Source: Pithys albifrons albifrons (Eukaryota > Chordata > Aves > Passeriformes > Thamnophilidae). Taken from it: 64,000 nucleotides of DNA. Position numbers and translations under genes: made by a program. Location of the stretch: contig NC_092460.1 in assembly GCF_047495875.1 (NCBI RefSeq), positions 41,582,073 to 41,646,072 of the forward strand. The letters are read 5' to 3'. Shown in pieces: positions 39,626 through 48,008 of the stretch. The first letter of the stretch is position 1. The number at the start of each line of letters is the position of its first letter. The notes beneath the pieces were generated by a model. That model made no database searches. It had not been told where the DNA came from and saw only the letters and a program-made list of their open reading frames with translations.

Positions 39626-42316
39626 GCCCTGGAATTTTAGATGCATATGATTTACTTTCCAAAACCATAAGAAATATGTGCCCTGATAACTCCTGTCTGT
39701 CAGAAATCAAGAGTTTCACGTGTTAGAAGAGCAAAGGTGCTCTTTGCGATAAGAGCTTCCCGTACGTAACAATTGTGTTTTTTACCGAGAAAGAAAGCAC
39801 CAGACCTGCATTCTCGAATGCATATGATTCACTTATCAAAGCCATAAGAGATGTCTGTCCTTATGCCTTCTGTCTTGCAAGAATCAGCTGTTTCTCTTGT
39901 TAGCAACGAAAAGTTGCCATTTGCGAGATGAGCTTCTGCTAAGGAACAAAGTTGGTTTTCACCGAGAAACAAAGATCCAGGCCTGGATTCTCAGATGCAT
40001 ATTATTCACTTATCAAAGCCATAAGAAATGTGTGTCCTTATGCCTTCTGTCTTGCAAGAATCAGCTGTTTCTCTTGTTAGCAACGTAAAGTCGCACCTTG
40101 CGAGTTGAGCTTCCTTTAAGGAACAAAGTTGCTTTTCACCGAGAAAGAAAGATCCAGGCCTGGATTCTAAGATGCATATGAGAATCTTTCTAAAGCCATA
40201 AGAAATATGTGTCCTGATACATTCTTTCTGACGGGAATCGACTGTTTCACTACATAGCAGAATAATGCTACTCTTTGCAAGCTGAACTTCCCCTAAGGAA
40301 CAACTGTGCTTTGCATCCAGAAAGAGAGCTCCAGTCCTGGATTCTCTGATGCATGTGATTCACTAGCCAGAGCCATAAGAATACTGTGTCCTGATGCCTT
40401 CTGTCTGACAGGAATCAACTGTTTCACTTGTTAGCAAAGCAGAGTTGCACTTTGCTCGTTGAGCTTCTCCTAACAACAGTGCTTTTCACAGTGAAAGCAA
40501 GCTCCAGCCCTGGAGTTTTAGATGCATATGATTTACTTTCCAAAACCATAAGAAATATGTGCCCTGATGTCTCCTGTCTGTCAGAAATCAAGAGTTTCAC
40601 GTGTTAGAAGAGCAAAGGTGCACTTTGCGATAGGAGCTTCCCGTACGTAACAACTGTGTTTTTCACCAAGAAAGAAAGCTCCAGACCTGCATTCTCGAAT
40701 GCATATGATTCACTTATCAAAGCCATAAGAAATGTGTGTCCTTATGCCTTCTGTCTTGCAAGAATTCACTGTTCTTCTTGTTAGCAACGAAAAGTTGCAC
40801 TTTGCGAGATGAGCTTCCCCTAAGGAACAAAGTTGGTTTTCACCAAGAAAGAAAGATCCAGGCCTGGATTCTCAGATGCATATGATTCACTTATCAAAGC
40901 CATAAAAAATGTGTGTCCTTATACCTTCTGTCTTACAGGAATCAGCTGTTTCTCTTGTTAGCAACGAAAAGTTGCACTTTGAGAGATGAGCTTCCCCTAA
41001 GGAACAACGCTGTTTCTCACCGAGAAAGAAAGATCCAGTCCTGGATTCTCAGATGGATATGAGAATCTTTCTAAAGCCATAAGAAATGTGTGTCCTGATA
41101 CATTCTTTCTGTCAGGAATCGACTGTTTCACTTGTTAGCAGAAAAATGCTACTCTTTGCGAGCTGAACTTCCCGTATGGAACAACTGTGCTTTGCATCCA
41201 GAAAGAGAGCTCCAGTCCTGGATACTCTGATGCATGTGATTCACTAGTCGGAGCCATAAGAATACTGTGTCCTGATGCCTTCTGTCTGACAGGAATCGAC
41301 TGTTTCACTTGTTAGCAAAGCAGAGTTGCACTTTGCTCGTTGAGCTTCCCTTAAAGAAACAACAGTGCTTTGCACCATGAAAGCAAGCTCCAGCCCTGGA
41401 GTTTTAGATGCATATGATTTACTTTCCAAAACCATAAGAAATATGTGCCCTGATGTCTCCTGTCTGTCAGAAATCAAGAGTTTCACGTGTTAGAAGAGCA
41501 AAGGTGCACTTTGCGATAAGAGCTTCCCGTACGTAACAACTGTGTTTTTCACTAAGAAAGAAAGCTCCAGACCTGCATTCTCGAATGCATATGATTCACT
41601 TATCAAAGCCATAAGAAATATGTGTCCTCATGTCTTCTGTCTTGCAAGAATCAACTCTTTCTCTTGTTAGGAACGAAAAGTTGCACTTTGCGAGATGAGC
41701 TTCCCCTAAGGAACAAGGTTGTTTTTCACCGAGAAAGAAAGATCCAGGCCTGGATTCTCAGATGCATATTATTCACTTATCAAAGCCATAAGAAATGTGT
41801 GTCCTTATGCATTCTATCTTGCAAGAATCAGCTGATTCTCTTGTTAGCAACGAAAAGTTGCACTTTGAGAGATGAGCTTCCCCTAAGGAACAAGGTTGTT
41901 TTTCACCGAGAAAGAAAGATCCAGTCCTGGATTCTAAGCCATAAAGCCTGATCCATTCTTTCTGTCAGGAATCGACTTTTTCACTTGTTAGCAGAAAAAT
42001 GCTACTCTTTACAAGCTGAACTTCCCCTAAGGACCAACTGTGCTTTGCATCCAGAAAGAGGGCTCCAGTCCTGCATTCTCTGACGCATGTGATTCACTAA
42101 CCAGATCCATAAGAATACTGTGTCCTGATGCCTTCTGTCTGACAGGAATCGACTGTTTCACTTGTTAGCAAAGCAAAGTTGCACTTTGCTCGTTGAGCTT
42201 CCCCTAAGGAACAACTGTGCTTTGCATCCAGAAAGAGAGCTCCAGTCCTGGATTCCCTGATGCATGTGATTCACTAGCCAGAGCCATAAGAATACTGTGT
42301 CCTGATGCTTTCTGTC
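39626..42316 (-). repeat. Inverted satellite segment 1, left part
   Basis: The 177-bp family continues in reverse complement. From 39626 it reads as the reverse of the E, D, C, B and A monomers found at 729 down to 21 (or 12485 down to 11779). The reverse of the 4-bp-deleted E monomer is included (CTCCTAACAACAGTGC near 40467). The segment is cut at 42316 by the retroviral insertion and resumes at 48700. Confidence 0.92.
42312..42316. other. Target-site duplication CTGTC (left copy)
   Basis: CTGTC directly abuts the left LTR and is repeated at 48700-48704 beside the right LTR. A 5-bp duplication fits class III elements. Paralogous uninterrupted monomers hold a single CTGTC followed by TGACAGG (53076-53080 and 61529-61533). 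Confidence 0.93.
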
Positions 42317-43007
42317 TGTCTCGGTTTGAGGGGAAAAACCAAAATGTTTTACCCACAAGCAGGGGAGGGGCCTCCTCCACAATAATCACACCACTCTTTA
42401 TCAAATTTAAGAAAAGGAATTTTAATACAAGAAGGATAACTGCTATATATATATATATATATGTAAACAGACTAGTGCAACCCACTTCCCCAACACCATA
42501 AGAGAAAAAAAAAAAACAACAACAAAACCCAGCAGGTTTTCCTCCGGGAGAAAAGGTTATACTTAAGTGTCCTTGTCACAGCTCGGCTGGCTGCAGAGTG
42601 AGTTTCAGTCCCTCTCCAGCGAAACAGACGAGCAGTGGGCTTTCAGATGGACTCAGTCTCTTCCCCCTGTGTTCCCCGTCCAAGAAGCAGAAAAGTACGA
42701 GCAACCAGCAGCAAATCCAAGGCAGGCAGCAGCACGGCAGGAAAAGGTGGTCCGAAGTAGGCAGCGGCAAGACAGCCAGGGAAAAACCCCAGCAGTAACC
42801 AGCAGGGCAGCCTGCCTCCTTGGAGTCCCCACTCCCCCCTTCCGCCGAGCCAAGACTGAGGAGAATATCCAAAAAAAAAAAAAAACCAAAAGAGACAAAC
42901 CTGCCCCCACCCCAGCGATCACAGTTAACTGCTTCTTTTGTTAACCGCTGGCCTGGGCAGTTAAGTGGCAGGGGAGAGAATTTACATAATAATCCCAAAC
43001 TACAACA
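42317..43007 (-). repeat. 3' LTR of the ERV-L element
   Basis: On the plus strand it begins TGTCTCGGTTTGAGG and ends CCCAAACTACAACA, so in viral sense it starts TGTTGTAG and ends CCGAGACA. Contents in viral sense: an ATGTAAAT octamer-like site near the start, two GTTAAC motifs, a run of 15 T, GC-rich stretches, a (TA)n tract at 42462-42444 and ATTAAA at 42426-42421. The sequence is nearly identical to 48009-48699. Confidence 0.95.
42421..42426 (-). terminator. Candidate polyadenylation signal ATTAAA in the 3' LTR
   Basis: The plus strand reads TTTAAT, giving ATTAAA in viral sense. No AATAAA was found in the LTR. It lies about 20 bp downstream of the TA tract, so it would sit at the end of U3 or the start of R. 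The assignment rests on the motif alone; the equivalent in the 5' LTR is 48112-48117. Confidence 0.5.
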
Positions 43008-43031
43008 TTATCCACCCCTAAATTCTCTTCC
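43008..43031 (-). other. Candidate polypurine tract
   Basis: In viral sense this reads GGAAGAGAATTTAGGGG followed by TGGATAA, immediately upstream of the 3' LTR. It is purine-rich but interrupted by TTT and a T, so it is not a classic tract. Position is the main support. The rest of the 99-bp stretch back to the pol stop (43032-43106) is AT-rich with no frame or motif I recognise. Confidence 0.6.
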
Positions 43032-43106
43032 ATGCCGATACTCTACATTAAACTTAAATTTTCTTTCAAATAATTAAGTGTTTACAAATACAGTAATATT
43101 AGTCGT

Positions 43107-46100
43107 TTACCCAGAGATAAGTTCCCCTTGAGGTATACATCGTGTCTCTCCATCTTCCTGCATCACCCACCAGGTGGAACCAGATCCTTGAGCAAAGACA
43201 ACCCCACGAATGGGTTTGCCTTTGCCTGAGGCAGGGTTGATCCAGACTGTTTTCCCTAGCATACCTCTCAGGTGTATTACAGGGACTTTGTCTCCATCTA
43301 CAGTGTGAAGGGGTTCTGATTGGGCAGGGCCGGCTCGATTGACAGAGCCTCTAGTGTTGACTAGCCATGTAGCCTTTGCTAAGTGTTGATCCCAGTGTTT
43401 GAAAGTCCCTCCACCCAACGCCTTCAAAGTGGTTTTCAACAGTCCATTACACCGCTCAACTTTCCCGGCAGCTGGTGCATGGTAGGGGATATGATACACC
43501 CACTCAATGCCATGTTCTCTCGCCCAGGTAGCAACTAAGCTGTTTTTGAAATGAGTTCCATTATCTGACTCAATTCGTTCTGGGGTGCCATGTCGCCACA
43601 GCACTTGTTTTTCCAGGCCTAGGATGGTGTTCCGAGCAGTGGCGTGAGGCACTGGGTGTGTCTCCAGCCACCCTGTGGTTGCTTCCACCATGGTGAGCAC
43701 ATAGCGCTTGCCTTGGCGGGTCTGTGGCAGTGTGATGTAGTCAACCTGCCAGGCCTCCCCGTACTTATACTTATCCCAGCGCCCACCATACCACAGGGGC
43801 TTCACTCTCTTAGCCTGCTTAATGGCAGCACATGTCTCGCAGTCGTGGATAACCTGAGAGATAATGTCCATGGTTAAATCCACCCCTCGGTCTCGTGCCC
43901 ATTTATAAGTGGCATCTCTGCCCTGATGGCCCGAGGCATCATGGGCCCATCGAGCCAAGAACAGCTCTCCCTTGTGCTGCCAGTCCAGATCTGTCTGTGA
44001 TACTTTCACTTGCGCAGCTCGGTCTGCCTGTTGGTTGTTGAGATGTTCCTCATTGGCCCGATTTTTGGGCACGTGTGCGTCTACGTGGCGGACTCTCACA
44101 ATCAGCTTCTCTACTCGGGTGGCAATATCTTGCCATATATCGGCAGCCCAGATGGGTTTCCCTCTGCGTTTCCAATTGGTCTTCTTCCATCGGTCTAACC
44201 ATCCCCAGAGAGCATTGGCCACCATCCATGAGTCGGTGTAGAGGTAAAGCTTTGGCCATTTCTCTCGTTCAGCATTGTCCAGGGCCAACTGCACGGCTTT
44301 AAGCTCTGCAAACTGACTCGACCCACCTTCTCCTTCAGTAGCTTCTGCAACTTGTCGGGTGGGACTCCATACAGCTGCTTTCCATTTGCGATTAGTCCCT
44401 ACAATGCGACAGGAGCCATCGGTGAAGAGGGCGTAGCGTATTTCCTCTTTTGGCAATTGATTGTATGGTGGAGCTTCTTCCGCACGTGTCACCTGCTCTT
44501 CCTCTTCATCTGCTAGACCAAAATTTTCACCTTCAGGCCAGTTTGTGATGATTTCCAGGATCCCAGGGCGATTTGATTTTCCCATACGGGCGCGCTGCGT
44601 AATCAGGGCAATCCACTTGCTCCAGGTAGCATCAGTGGCGTGATGTGTAGAGGCAGCCTGTCCTGACAACATCCACTTCAGCACTGGTAGTCGAGGTGCC
44701 AGAAACAGCTGTGCTTCTGTGCCAATCACCTCTGAGGCGGCTTGAACTCCTTCATAGGCGGCTAGGATCTCTTTCTCTGTGGGGGTATAGTTGGCTTCAG
44801 ATCCTCTGTAGCCTCGGCTCCAGAATCCAAGTGGTCGGCCTCGAGTCTCACCAGGCACCTTCTGCCAAAGGCTCCAAGACAGGCCATTATTCCCGGCAGC
44901 GGAGTAGAGCATGTTCTGTATGTCTGGTCCTGTCCTGACTGGTCCGAGGGCTACAGCCTGAGCAATCTCATGCTTAATCTGGTCAAAGGCTTGTTGCTGC
45001 TCAGGGCCCCAGTGGAAATCATTCTTCTTACGGGTTACCAAGTAGAGAGGGCTTACGATCTGACTGTATGCTGGGATATGCATCCTCCAGAACCCTATGG
45101 CACCCAGGAAGGCTTGTGTTTCCTTTTTGCTGGTGGGTGGAGACATTGCTGTGATCTTATTGATGACTTCTGTTGGAATCTGACGGCGTCCATCCTGCCA
45201 CTTCACTCCCAGGAACTGGATCTCTTGGGCTGGTCCCTTAACCTTACTCCGTTTGATGGCAAAGCCAGCTCCCAAAAGGATCTGGATGATTTTCTCTCCT
45301 TTCTGAAAAACCTCTTCTGCTGTGTCCCCCCACACAATGATGTCATCAATGTATTGCAGGTGTTCTGGAGCCTCACCCTTCTCCAGTGCAGTCTGGATCA
45401 GTCCATGACAGATGGTGGGACTGTGTTTCCACCCCTGGGGTAGTCGGTTCCAGGTGTACTGCACGCCCCTCCAGGTAAAAGCAAACTGTGGCCTGCACTC
45501 TGGTGCCAGAGGAATGGAGAAGAATGCATTAGCAATGTCAATAGTGGCATACCACTTTGCTGCCCTGGACTCCAGTTCATACTGGAGCTCCAGCATGTCC
45601 GGCACAGCGGCACTCAGCGGTGGGGTAACTTCATTCAAGCCACGATAGTCCACAGTCAATCTCCATTCTCCATCAGACTTATGCACAGGCCAGATGGGGC
45701 TGTTGAAGGGTGAGTGGGTTTTGCTGACCACCCCTTGGCTCTCCAGCTCACGGATCATCTTATGGATGGGGATCACAGCATCACGGTTCGTTCGGTATTG
45801 CCGACGGTGCACTGTCGTGGTGGCAATTGGCACTTGCTGTTCCTCAACTTTCAACAGTCCAACAGCAGAAGGACTTTCTGAGAGACCTGGCAATGAGTTC
45901 AATTGTTCAATCCCTTCTGTCTGTACAGTGGCTATTCCAAAAGCCCATCTATGCCCCTTTGGGTCCTTAAAATATCCATTCCTGAGGTAGTCAATGCCCA
46001 GGATACATGGGGCGGCTGGACCAGTCACAATGGGGTGTTTCTGCCAATCTCTCCCTGTCAAGCTCACTTCAGCTTCTAGCACAGTCAACTCTTGAGATCC

Positions 46101-46232
46101 CCCTGTCACCCCAGAAATAGAAATAGTTTCTGAGCCCACATGTCCTGATGGCATTAATGTGCATTGAGCGCCAGTATCAACCAAAGCCTTATACTTTTGT
46201 GGGTCTGATGTACCAGGCCATCGAATCCACAC
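43107..46232 (-). CDS. pol: ERV-L Pol polyprotein: protease, reverse transcriptase, RNase H, integrase
   Basis: This is an intact frame of 1041 codons ending in TAA. The first codon at 46232 is GTG and is probably not a true start. The same frame is open for 18 further codons up to the gag UAG at 46289-46287, so Pol is most likely made as a Gag-Pol readthrough product. Domains by residue, counting from the GTG: aspartic protease with DTGA at 19-22; RT about 150-350 with D232, LPQG 264-267 and YIDD 294-297; RNase H about 598-745 with D605, E643, D667 and D737; integrase zinc finger H764, H769, C798, C801; integrase core D831, D890, E926 (35 residues between the last two). A C-terminal region follows to 1041. 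All expected catalytic residues are present and no frameshift or internal stop interrupts the frame. Family knowledge: it copies viral RNA to DNA and integrates it. Whether it is expressed cannot be told from sequence. Confidence 0.95.
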   Translation of the reverse strand: MWIRWPGTSDPQKYKALVDTGAQCTLMPSGHVGSETISISGVTGGSQELTVLEAEVSLTGRDWQKHPIVTGPAAPCILGIDYLRNGYFKDPKGHRWAFGIATVQTEGIEQLNSLPGLSESPSAVGLLKVEEQQVPIATTTVHRRQYRTNRDAVIPIHKMIRELESQGVVSKTHSPFNSPIWPVHKSDGEWRLTVDYRGLNEVTPPLSAAVPDMLELQYELESRAAKWYATIDIANAFFSIPLAPECRPQFAFTWRGVQYTWNRLPQGWKHSPTICHGLIQTALEKGEAPEHLQYIDDIIVWGDTAEEVFQKGEKIIQILLGAGFAIKRSKVKGPAQEIQFLGVKWQDGRRQIPTEVINKITAMSPPTSKKETQAFLGAIGFWRMHIPAYSQIVSPLYLVTRKKNDFHWGPEQQQAFDQIKHEIAQAVALGPVRTGPDIQNMLYSAAGNNGLSWSLWQKVPGETRGRPLGFWSRGYRGSEANYTPTEKEILAAYEGVQAASEVIGTEAQLFLAPRLPVLKWMLSGQAASTHHATDATWSKWIALITQRARMGKSNRPGILEIITNWPEGENFGLADEEEEQVTRAEEAPPYNQLPKEEIRYALFTDGSCRIVGTNRKWKAAVWSPTRQVAEATEGEGGSSQFAELKAVQLALDNAEREKWPKLYLYTDSWMVANALWGWLDRWKKTNWKRRGKPIWAADIWQDIATRVEKLIVRVRHVDAHVPKNRANEEHLNNQQADRAAQVKVSQTDLDWQHKGELFLARWAHDASGHQGRDATYKWARDRGVDLTMDIISQVIHDCETCAAIKQAKRVKPLWYGGRWDKYKYGEAWQVDYITLPQTRQGKRYVLTMVEATTGWLETHPVPHATARNTILGLEKQVLWRHGTPERIESDNGTHFKNSLVATWAREHGIEWVYHIPYHAPAAGKVERCNGLLKTTLKALGGGTFKHWDQHLAKATWLVNTRGSVNRAGPAQSEPLHTVDGDKVPVIHLRGMLGKTVWINPASGKGKPIRGVVFAQGSGSTWWVMQEDGETRCIPQGELISG

Positions 46233-46289
46233 AGTCCAATAGACACGGTTGTCCCGTGCCTCTACCTGGCTAGAGGCAGGGCCCCTCTA
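46213..46289 (-). promoter_or_regulatory. Candidate UAG readthrough element between gag and pol
   Basis: The gag stop TAG (46289-46287) and the pol frame are in the same phase (46289 minus 46232 is 57). Eight nucleotides after the stop a perfect stem begins: TGCCTCTA (46278-46271), six-base loop GCCAGG (46270-46265), TAGAGGCA (46264-46257). The stem can be lengthened by CCC/GGG with one bulged C. The loop CCAGG is complementary to CCTGG at 46217-46213, so a pseudoknot is possible. Gammaretroviruses such as murine leukaemia virus use a UAG with a pseudoknot 8 nt downstream. Function here is inferred from that layout. Confidence 0.72.
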
Positions 46290-47945
46290 ACACTGATCCT
46301 GGTCATAGCGGTCAGAACCTTTTCTCGATGAGTACACCTGGGAGGTGCCCTCCTGTGGGTCAGATTCTTGCCCGTGGGAAACTGGGACTGCACTTACTCT
46401 CACTGACCTTCTTCCATTCTCCTTCAGTTCTTGTACTCGGGCTGCAAGGGCACGGGTGGGTTTCCCATCCCACCGTCCCATGTCTTCTCCATGTTTGGCC
46501 AGGAAGTACCACATCTCAGTTCGTGAGGTCTGTCCACTTCCTCTGGCTGGGGGGCGTCTGGCTCTGACTTCAGAGGTTCTCATTCGCACTGGTGCCACTT
46601 GGAGACTTTCCCTAATTTCCTCTCTGATCGCTTTTACCTCTGCAGGCAGCGTCTTGAGACTCTCAACCAATGTCTCTACAGCAGAAATACGGGCCTGCAT
46701 TGGGCTGTGGGTCATGCTTTCATATATCCGGAGCTTATTTGCTACTGCGCCCACTGTTTCATGGTTCTCTTCCCTATACATGGATGCCAGGAAATCGGTG
46801 TATTCAGCTGGCCCCGAGCGTGAAAGGTCCCACCACATATGTGGTGTGCATCTGACCTTGTCAGGGTCATTATTGGCTTGCCCACCTCTTCCAAAAAGCA
46901 CGTCCATCATTGCCATCTCCCTCAGACGTAAAATTCCTTCTTCCATCGTCTTCCAAGTCTTCCTAATATGATGTTCCTGCAGGATTTCTCTATAAACAAA
47001 CTTCTCTCTTACACTCGTTAGAAGTCGTGCCCAGAGTGAAAGGGGCTTTGATTCCCTCACGAACACCTGTTCAATAGCCACGTCCTGGGCCAGAGCCCCC
47101 AAAAACCTGGCTTCAGCACCATCCAGTTGTAAGGTTTCACCCATAAGGTCCCAAACTCGGATCAACCAAGTCAGGATGGGCTCACCCGGGTGTCGAGCAA
47201 TGTCTTTCCGCAAACTACGGAGATTATCAAATGACAATGACTCAGTGATGATCTCAGGCTCTGGGTCTGCTTGCTGTGGAGGTGCAGCAGCCCCCTCATC
47301 GTCTGCTGGATGGTCTAATTTGGTCTTATATTTCCTTTTCTGAATAGGGGCAACTTCCATAGGCTGGGCCTGTCCTCCTGGTTTAGCCTCATCCTTTTCT
47401 CCCTTCACTGTGGCATCAGGGGTTTTATTCTCTCGCTTTTCCCCCTTCACTGGGCTAGGTTTCTGAATGCATTCTGGAAAAACCCTGGCCCTACCTTCAA
47501 ACATTCTGTAAGCTGCAGGGATACAACCCTGCAGAAAAACCATAAAGAGCAAGATATCTCTGGCATCCAGGGAGAATTTAAACATCTCAAAAGCTGTTGT
47601 AGCAGACTTGAATGGGGAATGGACAAAGGGTTGGGAGAAGAGATTCCCCTTTGTTCCTTCCCAAGGGTCCGTACTATTATCACTGAATCCCCAGAGGTAG
47701 CAGCTTAGGTTGCGGCAGGAAAACAGCCTGGAGAGCACCACCCACATGACATCCAAAGGCATCGAATTCATGGCACCATAAATCCAGAGTAAGAACTCAA
47801 TAATAATTGCGGCTATTTGAGTTTTGCTCATTGATTTGTTGATAAGACTTAAACCTGCCGCTCCTTTTGGCATGAATTTGTACCAACAAAAAGCCAATAT
47901 ATTATACAGGATGGTCCTGATGAACCCTAAGCTCAAGACCCACAT
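46287..47945 (-). CDS. gag: ERV-L Gag polyprotein
   Basis: This is an intact frame of 552 codons from ATG at 47945 to TAG at 46289-46287. It begins about 60 nt after the 5' LTR and primer binding site, as expected for gag. Residues about 235-350 (including LRSLRKDIARHPGEP and the following RVWDLMGETLQL) resemble ERV-L Gag, the family from which mouse Fv1 derives; this is from recollection of the family. Residues 1-145 are unusually hydrophobic, with stretches at about 1-21, 43-59, 63-75 and 128-144. Residues 165-235 are charged and proline-rich with a repeated KGEK. There is no CCHC zinc knuckle: the only cysteines after residue 140 are C141, C160, C366 and C552. A basic stretch at about 454-475 (MRTSEVRARRPPARGS) could bind RNA instead. 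The role in particle assembly is inferred from position and family. Confidence 0.88.
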   Translation of the reverse strand: MWVLSLGFIRTILYNILAFCWYKFMPKGAAGLSLINKSMSKTQIAAIIIEFLLWIYGAMNSMPLDVMWVVLSRLFSCRNLSCYLWGFSDNSTDPWEGTKGNLFSQPFVHSPFKSATTAFEMFKFSLDARDILLFMVFLQGCIPAAYRMFEGRARVFPECIQKPSPVKGEKRENKTPDATVKGEKDEAKPGGQAQPMEVAPIQKRKYKTKLDHPADDEGAAAPPQQADPEPEIITESLSFDNLRSLRKDIARHPGEPILTWLIRVWDLMGETLQLDGAEARFLGALAQDVAIEQVFVRESKPLSLWARLLTSVREKFVYREILQEHHIRKTWKTMEEGILRLREMAMMDVLFGRGGQANNDPDKVRCTPHMWWDLSRSGPAEYTDFLASMYREENHETVGAVANKLRIYESMTHSPMQARISAVETLVESLKTLPAEVKAIREEIRESLQVAPVRMRTSEVRARRPPARGSGQTSRTEMWYFLAKHGEDMGRWDGKPTRALAARVQELKENGRRSVRVSAVPVSHGQESDPQEGTSQVYSSRKGSDRYDQDQC

Positions 47946-47956
47946 GGTGCCACAAA

Positions 47957-47974
47957 ATAGCAGTTATCCTTCTT
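47957..47974 (-). repeat. 18-nt leader segment, inverted copy of an LTR sequence
   Basis: The plus strand here reads ATAGCAGTTATCCTTCTT. Its exact reverse complement lies in both LTRs at 42429-42446 and 48120-48137, next to the TA tract. In viral RNA the leader copy, just after the primer binding site, is thus perfectly complementary to the LTR copy over 18 nt. Its role is unknown. Confidence 0.85.
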
Positions 47975-47983
47975 TGTTTACAA

Positions 47984-48003
47984 GCCCCACACGTTGGGCG
48001 CCA
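47984..48003 (-). other. Primer binding site, tRNA-Lys(1,2)-like
   Basis: In viral sense it reads TGGCGCCCAACGTGTGGGGC, starting 5 nt (TTTCT) inside the 5' LTR end. The first 14 bases match the complement of the tRNA-Lys(1,2) 3' end used by foamy viruses and Mason-Pfizer monkey virus. The last bases match if two extra bases (TG) are allowed. Confidence 0.82.
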
Positions 48004-48008
48004 AGAAA

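Noticed and set aside
727..41951. Dozens of 60-164 codon open frames on both strands of the satellite
   Set aside because: They are the same few peptides repeated. The monomer is 177 bp (59 codons), so any stop-free phase carries through successive monomers on either strand. They show no domain and no coding bias, and indels and stops are tolerated. Not called as genes.
42444..42462. TA dinucleotide microsatellite as an independent feature
   Set aside because: It has the same length in both LTRs and is part of the LTR; treated as a candidate TATA region only.
42567..42998. Open frames on both strands inside the LTRs (up to 140 codons)
   Set aside because: They lie within non-coding LTR sequence, occur in both LTRs, and match no known product; one runs through the poly-A stretch.
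43644..47000. Plus-strand open frames across the retroviral body
   Set aside because: All are shadows of the minus-strand gag and pol frames.
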